From Arthrobacter gandavensis (GTDB lineage: Bacteria > Actinomycetota > Actinomycetes > Actinomycetales > Micrococcaceae): 64,000 nucleotides of DNA. The first letter of the stretch is position 1. Every line of letters starts with the position of its first letter. Positions 18,863 through 26,798 of the stretch are shown here, piece by piece. The stretch spans positions 532,028 through 596,027 of the forward strand of contig NZ_JADKYW010000003.1 of the NCBI RefSeq assembly GCF_015355785.1, in the 5' to 3' direction. The translations under genes were made by a program, and so were the position numbers. The notes under the pieces were generated by a model. That model was not told the DNA's origin. It saw nothing but the letters and a program-made list of their open reading frames with translations, and did no database searches.

Positions 18863-18975
18863 ATCAAGCTCGGGATTACTGTACTTGAGGCATGACGCAG
18901 GTCACAACAGGGTGCGGGGTTGTGACATGCGCGCTCCGATCCTCCCCGAAATGGCAGAAACAGTTATGGACTTTG

Positions 18976-19009
18976 CTAAGCACTTAGGCAATTATGGCTA
19001 AGTGCTTAG
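18976..19009. promoter_or_regulatory. Paired operator overlapping the EamA start codon
   Basis: CTAAGCACTTAG (18976-18987) and CTAAGTGCTTAG (18998-19009) are exact reverse complements of each other, 10 bases apart, and each is nearly palindromic alone. The second copy covers the GTG start codon of the exporter gene. A protein bound here, or the resulting mRNA hairpin, would block expression directly. Confidence 0.6.
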
Positions 19010-19940
19010 AAAAATACTCGGGGTACTGTTCCTGACCGCCCTGGCTCCGGCAGCCTGGGGCACCACCTATCTTGTGACTACCGAGCTGCTGCCGCCGGAC
19101 CGCCCCCTGCTGGCTGCCGTCCTGCGTTCCCTGCCCGCCGGGCTGGTGCTGCTGGCGCTGCTCCGCCGACTGCCGGCCGGCGCCTGGTGGTGGAAATCGG
19201 CCGTGCTGGGCCTGCTCAACTTCGGTGCGTTCTTCGCGCTGCTGTTCATCGCCGCCTACCGGTTGCCGGGCGGCGTCGCGGCGATGGTGGGGGCGGTGCA
19301 GCCGCTGCTGGTGGCGGTCCTGGCGGCGCGGGTGCTCGGCGAGCGCCTGGGTCCGGTGAAGCTCAGCGCCGGCGTCGCAGGAATTGCCGGGGTGGGCCTG
19401 CTGGTCCTGTCCGCGGACGCCAGGCTCGACGCCGTCGGAGTCCTGGCAGCCCTTGGCGGGGCGGCTTCGATGGCAGCGGGCATCGTGCTGACCAAGCGCT
19501 GGCAGCCTCACGCCGGACCGCTGGCGTCCACCGCCTGGCAGCTGGTGGCCGGCGGGGTGTTCCTGGTGCCGGTCATGCTCGCCGTCGAAGGTCCCGCCCT
19601 GCCCGTCTTCACCGGCGCGAACCTTGCCGGCTACCTCTACCTGGCCTTGGTGGGAACCGTGCTGGCTTACTGGCTGTGGTTCCGCGGGATCGCACGGCTG
19701 CCGGCATCAAGCGTGAGCTTCCTGTCCCTGCTCAGCCCCGTGGTCGCTGCCTCTGCCGGTGCTGCCGTGCTTGGCGAAGCTTTCTCGCCGGGGCAGCTGG
19801 CCGGCCTTGCCCTCATCCTCGGAGCCCTGGCCGCCGCCAACACTGCAGGGCTGACTGTCCGTTCGAGCTCGGGCCCGACCGGAAGAGGACGACGGCGCCC
19901 GGTTACTCGGTCTGCCAGCTCGCCTCGGTCGGTTCGGTAA
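19002..19940 (+). CDS. EamA/DMT-family exporter
   Basis: Drug/metabolite transporter of 312 residues with about ten spans in two repeated EamA halves; PAAWGTTYLVTTELLPPDRP near the N-terminus is characteristic. The GTG at 19002 must be the start or nearly so, because a TAA lies immediately upstream in frame. There is no good ribosome binding site, so it may be leaderless or poorly translated. Its last 38 bases overlap the convergent downstream gene. Substrate unknown; the divergent hydroxylase hints at an aromatic compound. Confidence 0.87.
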   Translation: MLRKILGVLFLTALAPAAWGTTYLVTTELLPPDRPLLAAVLRSLPAGLVLLALLRRLPAGAWWWKSAVLGLLNFGAFFALLFIAAYRLPGGVAAMVGAVQPLLVAVLAARVLGERLGPVKLSAGVAGIAGVGLLVLSADARLDAVGVLAALGGAASMAAGIVLTKRWQPHAGPLASTAWQLVAGGVFLVPVMLAVEGPALPVFTGANLAGYLYLALVGTVLAYWLWFRGIARLPASSVSFLSLLSPVVAASAGAAVLGEAFSPGQLAGLALILGALAAANTAGLTVRSSSGPTGRGRRRPVTRSASSPRSVR

Positions 19941-20772
19941 GTCCGAAGGTGTCCTCCACCAGGACGCGCTGGCCCGGAAGCGCCGCGGCGGGAACGTCCA
20001 TGCAGACCTCATACTGGGCCTCGCCGCCGTTTTCCAGCGTGGGCACCGAAGTTCCCTGGAGATCCAGGACAGCGAGGCACGTCGACTCGTCATATTGGCG
20101 GTTGTCGGAGCCCACAAAGTTCGTCCTTAGGTCCAGCCACGGATCTCCCTCTTCGGTGCCGTTGTAAACCACGTCAAGGGTGATCAGTACGTACTGCCCC
20201 TCGGGTGCCTGGTTGAACTCGTTGAAGCCAAGGATCGCGTCGGTCGCGCCCAGCTGGACGCTGGAAACCGTGACGGCGTAATCCCCCACCTCCCCTGCGG
20301 TGCCCAGCGGAAGCAGTTGAGCACTCGCCGTGGCCGAGGCAGAAGAGGACGAGGTCGCGGAACCGGACACGGGCGGACTGTCCGTGGCACCCCGAGTGAT
20401 TGTGGAGGAGGAGTTGTTGCTCGCCTCGTCATCCACCGCGCTGAAGAGCGCACCCCAGAACGCCGTAACCAAAATGGAGGCAAGCAGGGCTACACCGGAA
20501 ACCACCACGGCGGCGATGGACAGCCCCCTCGCCGACGTCCGCTCGCGGACCGCAGTTACCAGGGCTGCTATGCCGAGTCCCAGGCCCACGAGCGCCATGA
20601 CCAGCGCCACCCAGCTGATAATCGGAATCCAGAACAGGAACAGTGCCACAATGCCCAGGATCAGTCCTGCCAGGGCCATCCCCCTGCCCTTGTTGGATTG
20701 TAGAAGTCCCGGCGGGGGCGGATACCCCTGTCCGCCGTAGCCGTACATCGGATCGTCTGGACCTGTACCCAT
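19903..20772 (-). CDS. Membrane protein with extracellular DUF4352-like domain
   Basis: 289 residues. A glycine/proline/tyrosine-rich N-terminus is followed by two to three membrane spans (about 35-115), a serine/threonine linker, and a C-terminal domain (about 160-289) resembling the secreted immunoglobulin-like DUF4352. The start MGTGPDDPMYG is preceded by AGGCGAT; the frame is open upstream but without support. The membrane half is paralogous to the next gene. Function unknown. Confidence 0.75.
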   Translation of the reverse strand: MGTGPDDPMYGYGGQGYPPPPGLLQSNKGRGMALAGLILGIVALFLFWIPIISWVALVMALVGLGLGIAALVTAVRERTSARGLSIAAVVVSGVALLASILVTAFWGALFSAVDDEASNNSSSTITRGATDSPPVSGSATSSSSASATASAQLLPLGTAGEVGDYAVTVSSVQLGATDAILGFNEFNQAPEGQYVLITLDVVYNGTEEGDPWLDLRTNFVGSDNRQYDESTCLAVLDLQGTSVPTLENGGEAQYEVCMDVPAAALPGQRVLVEDTFGLTEPTEASWQTE

Positions 20773-20933
20773 GATCGCCTCGCCTGGATTCGGACGCCGC
20801 AGCAAGGGAACCCTGTTTCTGGCCCTCCCGGCAGCGGGTCGATTTTTCGGGTCACTCAACGGTAGGCGCGCACGGCAGGGGCTTCAAGGATCTGCCGGAT
20901 TACCGGGCCGGCCACACCGGATTACTCACTGGA

Positions 20934-21440
20934 TCAGCGGGAGGCGGTGGCACCGCTGGTCGGCACGGCGGGCGGGGAAGTTGTCCCGGCCGTTCCGGTG
21001 GGAGTGGACGACGACGGCGGGCTGGCGGTCCCGGCCGTCGTGGACGGCGGCGCGGCGGTGCGGGTGACCGTGCCGGTGGGCTCGGGCGAGGGGGTCACGG
21101 TATTCCGCTCCATCGGCGTGAACAGTGAGGCCCACATGATCGCCCCGAGGACGCTCATCGCCAGCGCGGCAGCGGAAATGATCACTGCCGCAACCGAGAG
21201 TCCCTTTGCCGAGCTCCGGGCCCGGCCGGCGGCTGCCAGCGCGCCGATGCCCAGGCCCAGCCCGATGATGGCGAGCACCACGGCCGCGAGGTTGAGCACA
21301 GGAAACCAGAACAGCAGCAGCGCGAGGATGCCGGCGACCAGGCCGGCGGCCGCCAGCCCCCTGCCCGCGTTCGGGTTCGGGTTCCGGTTCGGCGGCGGAT
21401 ATCCCTGGGAGTCCCGGGGATCGAACGGCTGGGAGCCCAT
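20934..21440 (-). CDS. Small membrane protein, paralogue of the neighbouring DUF4352-like protein
   Basis: 168 residues with the same plan as the neighbour: QGYPPP motif near the start, then spans reading LAAAGLVAGILALLLFW and VVLAIIGLGLGIGALAA, then a low-complexity Pro/Ser/Thr tail in place of the folded domain. The ribosome binding site region (AGGCGATT before ATG) is nearly identical to that of the neighbour, indicating a local duplication. Function unknown. Confidence 0.7.
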   Translation of the reverse strand: MGSQPFDPRDSQGYPPPNRNPNPNAGRGLAAAGLVAGILALLLFWFPVLNLAAVVLAIIGLGLGIGALAAAGRARSSAKGLSVAAVIISAAALAMSVLGAIMWASLFTPMERNTVTPSPEPTGTVTRTAAPPSTTAGTASPPSSSTPTGTAGTTSPPAVPTSGATASR

Positions 21441-21481
21441 AATCGCCTCGCTGGTCCGGACTCGGCAGGAAAGCCTGCGGG

Positions 21482-22048
21482 TCAGTGGTTTCGCACTTCT
21501 CCCACGGTAGGTGCGCCCGGTAGACCCGGCAACGCGGAGGGCGGTTCCGGCCCCTCCCCTGCGAGCTTTTCCACCTGCGTCCTCAACGCGGATTCCAGCA
21601 CCGGCCCCGGCTCCGGCCCGGCACGCCCGCCGGGCCGGGCCCGGAGCGCCTCGGGACCGCAGTCGTCCGCGTTCCGCGCATCCGGGGCAGCCGGGGATGG
21701 CATCCGCGCCGCCGCCGGGCCTGGCTCCGCACCGGCGGCGAGCTCCTCCCGGGCCGTCGCTCCGATCAGCCGGAACAGCTCCTGGTCTTCCCGGGTCGCC
21801 AGCGAGGAAGTCTTCAGGTCATTGAGCACGGCGAGTCCGGCCAGCGACCTGCGCGGATTAGCGCTCAGCGAAGCCTCGAGTGCCCACTGCGCCCGCACCC
21901 ACCACTGCGCCCGGCGGTCTGCCTCGAGCTTCTGGCGGTACGCAAAATAGGCAACGAGCGCCGTCGCCAGGATTCCCAGCGGACCCAGCACCGGTATCCA
22001 CGTGATGGCCCAGTCCGTGACTGCCGGCCAGAATTCTCCCCAACCCAT
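21482..22048 (-). CDS. Hypothetical membrane-anchored protein
   Basis: 188 residues. One hydrophobic segment (about 14-36, WIPVLGPLGILATALVAYFA) is followed by a charged region with several Trp and Arg residues and then an alanine/glycine/proline-rich tail. No domain is recognised. Possibly cotranscribed with the two preceding small membrane proteins. Confidence 0.6.
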   Translation of the reverse strand: MGWGEFWPAVTDWAITWIPVLGPLGILATALVAYFAYRQKLEADRRAQWWVRAQWALEASLSANPRRSLAGLAVLNDLKTSSLATREDQELFRLIGATAREELAAGAEPGPAAARMPSPAAPDARNADDCGPEALRARPGGRAGPEPGPVLESALRTQVEKLAGEGPEPPSALPGLPGAPTVGEVRNH

Positions 22049-22093
22049 GCCCGGAGCCTAGCCCCGGGGACGGACACCGCGGGAGGGCGGACG

Positions 22094-22504
22094 TCAGTCC
22101 AGCACGGCCACGGCTTCGATCTCCACCAGCAGTCCGGGGCCTGCCAGGGCCGCCACGCCAATGCCGGTGAACGGCGGAAGCGGCTCGGTGATGCCCAGCC
22201 TGGAGATGGCGCGGTTCCGGCCTTCCATGAACAGCGGGAAGTCCTCCGGCGCGTAGTCCACCAGGTAGCAGGTCAGCTTGGCTACGTCGGCAAACGTTGC
22301 GCCCGCTGCCTCCAGGGCTGCGGCCAGGTTCAGGTACACCTGCTCTGACTGAGCGGCGAGATCCCCTTTCCCCACGAGGCCGCCGGAGGAGTCCACGGCA
22401 ACCTGGCCGGCGATGAAGACCATTCTTGATCCGGAGGCGACGGCGACCTGACGGTACAGCGGCACTTCGGGGAGGGCATGAGGGTTCAGCAGTGTCACGG
22501 CCAT
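22094..22504 (-). CDS. RidA-family enamine/imine deaminase
   Basis: 136 residues, the normal RidA (YjgF) length. Family features include GQVAVDSSGGLVGKGD and the later GIGVAALAGPGLLVEIEAVAVL. Such trimeric enzymes hydrolyse reactive imines released by amino-acid metabolism. It is divergent from the agmatine deiminase/amidase pair, which fits a role in nitrogen catabolism. The canonical substrate-binding arginine near position 105 cannot be placed with certainty, so it may belong to a divergent subgroup. Confidence 0.85.
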   Translation of the reverse strand: MAVTLLNPHALPEVPLYRQVAVASGSRMVFIAGQVAVDSSGGLVGKGDLAAQSEQVYLNLAAALEAAGATFADVAKLTCYLVDYAPEDFPLFMEGRNRAISRLGITEPLPPFTGIGVAALAGPGLLVEIEAVAVLD

Positions 22505-22598
22505 TGCCGAATCCTACCGCCAGCACGGCATCAACCGTCCTGGCCAGCGATCCGCTCACCGCTCCTCCACAGAACCTGCTGGCCAACCGCGTGTTACT

Positions 22599-22623
22599 GA
22601 CCGTTACCGGCGGTGAAACGGTC
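22599..22623. promoter_or_regulatory. Possible operator upstream of the agmatine deiminase gene
   Basis: GACCGTT and AACGGTC form a 7-base inverted repeat, with an inner ACCG/CGGT pair. It lies 54 bases before the deiminase start, in the divergent region shared with the RidA gene. Confidence 0.35.
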
Positions 22624-22676
22624 TTCGACGCCGCTGCCGCTACCCTGAGCTAAACGACCCGTAAGGATCCACCCAT

Positions 22677-23735
22677 ATGTCTTCGAGCACCACTTTCATG
22701 CCGGCCGAGTGGGCACGCCACGAGCGCACCTGGATGGCCTTCCCGCCGTCGAATGAGACCTTCGGCAAGCCCGGCAGCAGCACCCTGCACCGGGCCCGTA
22801 CCGCCTGGTCCGCCGTCGCCCGCACCATCGCCCGATACGAGCCGGTCACGGTGCTGGCCGAACCGGCAGACCTGGATGCCGCCCGCGAATACCTCGGCGA
22901 CGGGATTAGGGTCCTGGCCGCAGAGCTGGACGACGCATGGCTGCGGGACTCCGGGCCCACGTTCGTCCACGCCGCGGACGGCTCCGTGGCGGCCGTGGAT
23001 TGGATCTTTAACGGCTGGGGCGCCCAGGACTGGGCAGCGTGGGACAAGGACCAGCACCTGGGCCGGTTCGTGGCCGGGCAGGCCGGCGTGCCGGTGCACT
23101 CCAGTGGCCTGGTCAATGAAGGCGGCGGCTTCCACACCGACGGCGAGGGCACCGTGCTGCTCACCGAAACGGTGCAGCTGGATCCGGGGCGCAACCCCGG
23201 CGCCACCCGGAAATCCGTCGAAGCTCAAATCCACGCCCGGCTCGGCACCACCAAGGCCGTCTGGCTGCCGCGCGGCCTGACCAGGGACTACGACGAGTTC
23301 GGCACCCGCGGCCACGTGGACATCGTCGCGTGCTTCGCCTCCCCGGGCACCGTCCTGCTGCACCGGCAGGACAACCCGGCCCATCCGGACCACGAAGTGA
23401 TGCGGGAAATCCGGGCGGTCCTCGACGCCGCAACGGACGCCCGTGGCCGGAAGCTGGAGCTTATCGACGTCCCCGCCCCCGCGGTGATCGATGCCGGCGA
23501 CGGTTTCGTGGACTACTCCTACATCAACCACTACGTCGCCAATGACGCCGTGATCCTCTGCGGTTTCAATGACGCGAACGACGCCGCCGCCGCGGACATC
23601 CTGTCCCGCGTCTACCCGGGCCGCACCATCGAACTCGTGGACGCCCGGGACATCTTCGAATTCGGCGGCGGCATCCACTGCATCACCCAGCAGCAGCAAA
23701 CTCCCCGTCCTGGTCTTGCAGGAGCAGATGCCTGA
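22677..23735 (+). CDS. Agmatine deiminase family protein
   Basis: 352-residue porphyromonas-type peptidylarginine-deiminase-fold enzyme; family members convert agmatine to N-carbamoylputrescine and ammonia. Conserved features: PAEWARHERTWMAFP at the start, WLRDSGPTF, the GGGFHTDGEG segment, and GGGIHCITQQQ with the catalytic cysteine near residue 340. AAGGATCC serves as ribosome binding site. Its stop overlaps the amidase ATG by one base, and an amidase could hydrolyse the carbamoyl product. Confidence 0.9.
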   Translation: MSSSTTFMPAEWARHERTWMAFPPSNETFGKPGSSTLHRARTAWSAVARTIARYEPVTVLAEPADLDAAREYLGDGIRVLAAELDDAWLRDSGPTFVHAADGSVAAVDWIFNGWGAQDWAAWDKDQHLGRFVAGQAGVPVHSSGLVNEGGGFHTDGEGTVLLTETVQLDPGRNPGATRKSVEAQIHARLGTTKAVWLPRGLTRDYDEFGTRGHVDIVACFASPGTVLLHRQDNPAHPDHEVMREIRAVLDAATDARGRKLELIDVPAPAVIDAGDGFVDYSYINHYVANDAVILCGFNDANDAAAADILSRVYPGRTIELVDARDIFEFGGGIHCITQQQQTPRPGLAGADA

Positions 23736-25441
23736 TGTTCGACGTCGTTGAAGCCGGCATTGCCGAGCTGCGGGAGGCGCTTGAATCCGGGAAAACCACC
23801 AGCGAGGAACTCGTCGCCGCGTACCTGGCGCGAATCGAGGCGTATGACAGGTCCGGGCCTGCGCTGAACTCGGTCATCGTGGAGAACCCGGACGTGTTGG
23901 AGGAGGCCCGTGCCTCCGACGCCCGGCGCGCCCGCGGGAAAACCCTGGGCCCGCTGGACGGCATTCCGTACACCGCGAAGGACAGTTTCAAGGTCCGCGG
24001 GCTCACCGTCGCTGCCGGTTCGCCGGCCTTCGCGGACCTGGTGGCCCGACAGGACGCGTTCACCATTTCCCGGCTGCGGGAGGCCGGCGCCGTACTGATC
24101 GGCCTGACGAACATGCCGCCCATGGCCAACGGCGGTATGCAGCGCGGACTGTACGGCCGCGCTGAAAGCCCGTACAACGCGCAGTACCTGACCTCGGCGT
24201 TCGCGTCCGGTTCCTCCAACGGGTCCGGGACGGCGACCGCAGCAAGCTTCGCGGCCTTCGGCCTGGGTGAGGAGACGTGGTCTTCGGGCCGCGCACCGGC
24301 GTCGTGCAATGCGCTCTGCGCCTACACTCCCTCCCGCGGCGTGATCTCCATCCGCGGCAACTGGCCCCTGGTTCCCACCATGGACGTGGTGGTTCCGCAT
24401 ACCCGCACCATGGCGGACCTGCTGGAGGTCCTGGACGTGATCGTGGCGGACGACGCCGAGACGCGCGGAGATTTCTGGCGCGCCCAGCCGTGGGTGAAGC
24501 TGCCTTGCGCATCCGCGGTGCGTCCGCCGTCGTACCCGTCCCTGGCGATTGGCACCGAGGCCCGCGCAGTGCTGGCCGGAAAACGGTTCGGCGTGCCGAA
24601 GATGTACCTCAACGCCGATCCCGAGGCCGGCACTGCGGACTCCCCCGGCATCGGCGGGCCGACCGGGCAGCGGATCGACACCCGGGCCAGCGTGCTGGAT
24701 CTGTGGCAGGCCGCGCGGCGTGACCTGGAAGCTGCCGGGGCCGAGGTGGTGGAGGTCGACTTCCCGGTGGTCTCCAACTACGAGGGCGACCGGCCCGGCG
24801 CCCCGACCGTCGCCACCCGCGGGCTGGTCAGCCCGGAGTTCCTGCGGCGGGAAATCGTGGACCTCTCGGCCTGGGCATGGGATGACTTCCTGGCGGCCAA
24901 CGGCGATCCGGCGCTGAACTCGCTGGCCGACGTCGACGGCGCCGCCATCTTCCCGCATCCCGAAGGCGCGCTGCCGGACCGGTACACCGGGTTCGATGAC
25001 GACATCGCCATGTACCCGCAGCATGTGCGGGAGCACCCGGCGGACTCCTTCACCGACATTCAGCATCTGGCAGACGGCGTGCGCGGACTGGAGGAAACCC
25101 GGCGGATCGACCTCGAGGAGTGGATGGATTCGCTCGGGCTGGATGCCGTGGTGTTTCCGGCCGTGGCGGACATCGGGCCTGCCGACGCCGACATAAACCC
25201 GGATTCCGCGGATCTCGCCTGGCGCAACGGCGTGTGGGTGGCAAACGGAAACCTGGTGCTGCGGCATCTGGGCATTCCGACAGTTACGGTGCCGATGGGT
25301 ACCCTGCCGGATATTGGCATGCCGGTGGGGCTGACCTTCGCCGGGCGAGGCTGGGAAGACAACGCGCTGCTCCGGCTGGGTGCTGCGTTCGAGGCCACCG
25401 GATCCCGCCGTACCGATCCTCCCCGAACGCCCCGGCTGTAG
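23735..25441 (+). CDS. Amidase-signature hydrolase
   Basis: 568 residues with the amidase-signature fold: catalytic lysine in DGIPYTAKDSF, and a serine-rich loop FASGSSNGSGTATAASFA that takes the place of the usual GSSGGSA loop; the following segment LGEETWSSGRAPAS corresponds to the GSDTGGS region but departs from consensus. The altered loop could narrow substrate range. Coupled to the agmatine-deiminase gene, so N-carbamoylputrescine or another carbamoyl amine is a plausible substrate. Confidence 0.85.
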   Translation: MFDVVEAGIAELREALESGKTTSEELVAAYLARIEAYDRSGPALNSVIVENPDVLEEARASDARRARGKTLGPLDGIPYTAKDSFKVRGLTVAAGSPAFADLVARQDAFTISRLREAGAVLIGLTNMPPMANGGMQRGLYGRAESPYNAQYLTSAFASGSSNGSGTATAASFAAFGLGEETWSSGRAPASCNALCAYTPSRGVISIRGNWPLVPTMDVVVPHTRTMADLLEVLDVIVADDAETRGDFWRAQPWVKLPCASAVRPPSYPSLAIGTEARAVLAGKRFGVPKMYLNADPEAGTADSPGIGGPTGQRIDTRASVLDLWQAARRDLEAAGAEVVEVDFPVVSNYEGDRPGAPTVATRGLVSPEFLRREIVDLSAWAWDDFLAANGDPALNSLADVDGAAIFPHPEGALPDRYTGFDDDIAMYPQHVREHPADSFTDIQHLADGVRGLEETRRIDLEEWMDSLGLDAVVFPAVADIGPADADINPDSADLAWRNGVWVANGNLVLRHLGIPTVTVPMGTLPDIGMPVGLTFAGRGWEDNALLRLGAAFEATGSRRTDPPRTPRL

Positions 25442-25476
25442 CGGAGGCGAGGGGCGGGCCCCACCCCGGAAACAGC

Positions 25477-25507
25477 AAAAGCCAGCGAATCCTCTTCGCT
25501 GGCTTTC
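25477..25507. terminator. Terminator after the amidase gene
   Basis: AAAGCCAGCGAA and TTCGCTGGCTTT form a 12-base inverted repeat around a short loop, with A- and T-rich flanks on both sides, so it can work in both directions. Confidence 0.75.
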
Positions 25508-25627
25508 ACCCGCAATCTCCGCTGGTCCCCCACAGGCAGCGGATGTTGCTCGACCGTCCGGGCGTACCGGAGACGGCCCAAGAACGCGGACGGGGTGCGC
25601 GGCTCCGGAACTAATCCTCATGCCAGG

Positions 25628-25666
25628 GCCGCAGGCGTGATCCCCCAATCACATAGTGCCTGCGGC
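25628..25666. repeat. Hairpin-forming inverted repeat in a gene-free stretch
   Basis: GCCGCAGGC and GCCTGCGGC form a 9-base stem with an inner GTGA/TCAC pair. It lies in the 341-base gap between two convergent operons and may terminate the minus-strand one. Apart from this, the preceding terminator and the palindrome at 25710, I see nothing in the gap. Confidence 0.5.
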
Positions 25667-25709
25667 TTCACCGTTGGGTGAGCGCATTCCCCGTCCGTCA
25701 TTCTTGGTT

Positions 25710-25745
25710 TCACTCATGTTTCACACATGTGTGAGACATGAGTGA
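25710..25745. promoter_or_regulatory. 36-bp near-perfect palindrome
   Basis: Both 18-base halves match except for one position: outer arms TCACTCATGT and ACATGAGTGA enclose the core TCACACATGTGTGA. This is typical of a dimer- or tetramer-bound operator. It lies 37 bases beyond the stop of the XRE-type regulator gene and far from any annotated start, so it is either that regulator's site, a silencer-like site, or a transcript hairpin. Confidence 0.55.
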
Positions 25746-25782
25746 CACCATAGCAGTGCACTCCGGACCGGTCAAAACGTCC

Positions 25783-26226
25783 CTAGTCGGTTTCGTCCAG
25801 GATCCTGGCGATGGCCCGCAGCGCTTCCGGGTCCACCGGGCCCAGGGCGCGGGCAGCGAAGTTGCGGACTTCGGCGCGGCGCAGGCTGCGGATCAGCTCG
25901 AGTTCGGCTTCAACCCGTTCGGGCAGTTTCCCGCCCTCCTGGAGCAGGTACTCGGGATCGACGTCGAACACCGCGGCGATGGCATGCAGGGCCTCGTCAG
26001 GAACCACCTGTTCCTTGCCGGACTTCAGCAGCGACCACCGGGTCCGGGAGAGGTAATAGCCGGCTTGCTGGGCGCCGTCGCGGATAGCCGGGTAGTCGAA
26101 GGGCTTGCCGGATTCGGACATGATCACGTCCAGGAGCAGGTTGATCTTCCGGGCCAGCGTTTCCGCGCGCCGCAGTCCCGCTGCCCTCTCAGGGGGAAGA
26201 TCGAGGTTCTCCACGTTCAGCTCCAT
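25783..26226 (-). CDS. XRE/EspR-like helix-turn-helix regulator
   Basis: 147 residues. The central part (about 25-95) has the helix-turn-helix pattern with TRWSLLKSGKEQVVPDEALHAIAAVFDVDPEYLLQEG, typical of the cI/EspR-like XRE group, followed by helices that probably dimerise. The ATG lies inside the end of the PAP2-like gene (10-base overlap). Last gene of a four-gene operon that begins with an ImmA-type protease; such proteases often cleave XRE partners, so this may be its target. Confidence 0.75.
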   Translation of the reverse strand: MELNVENLDLPPERAAGLRRAETLARKINLLLDVIMSESGKPFDYPAIRDGAQQAGYYLSRTRWSLLKSGKEQVVPDEALHAIAAVFDVDPEYLLQEGGKLPERVEAELELIRSLRRAEVRNFAARALGPVDPEALRAIARILDETD

Positions 26227-26798
26227 GTCATTGCTATGAGGAAACAGCAGAAGGTAGCCGTTCCCAGTGCCGCGCCGGAAAATGCCTCCGGCCAGGTGTG
26301 CTCACGGAGAGAAACCCTGCTGAACATCATCAACGGCGATAATATCAACAGCCAGGCCCACGCTCCTCCGAATACGGCCACGACCCACAGCGCACCGAAC
26401 GTTAGAACGGACACATGCGCGGACACGTTGAGCCAGCGGCGGAAGAACACCAGCCCAACGTTGCCCACAAAGAGCGCCGCCACGGTCAGCGGAACCGGTG
26501 AATCGAGCCCCAGCAGGAAGCAGGCCACCGTACCGGCGAAGGTCGCCGCTCCCAGCAGCTGGACCCGCAGCCCGTCCGGCAGTCCACGCCGCCGGAACGG
26601 CTGCTTCACCAGTTTGTAGAGCAGGCCGGGTACGCCAATGATCGCCGCCAGCAGCACGCCGGCACCGAAAATACCCAGCCCGGCCTCGAGCCCGGCCAGA
26701 AGCACCAGGACCGCCAGCACCAGTGCCGGCGGCAGGACCCGGGAGAGGTTAGCGGCCAGCGCCAGTGGAGCGCGGGACCGGTGAACCGTTGTGCTCAA
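26217..26798 (-). CDS. PAP2-like membrane protein
   Basis: 193 residues, about five to six membrane spans. Partial PAP2 phosphatase motifs are present: NVSAHVSV in place of the usual SGH motif and SRVSLREHTWPEAFSG in place of SRxxxxxHxxxD. The first (Lys/Arg) motif is absent and the terminal aspartate is Glu, so catalysis is doubtful. The start appears to be TTG inside the upstream gene (50-base overlap). A second protein of the same type lies at 28375-28983. Confidence 0.6.
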   Translation of the reverse strand: MSTTVHRSRAPLALAANLSRVLPPALVLAVLVLLAGLEAGLGIFGAGVLLAAIIGVPGLLYKLVKQPFRRRGLPDGLRVQLLGAATFAGTVACFLLGLDSPVPLTVAALFVGNVGLVFFRRWLNVSAHVSVLTFGALWVVAVFGGAWAWLLILSPLMMFSRVSLREHTWPEAFSGAALGTATFCCFLIAMTWS

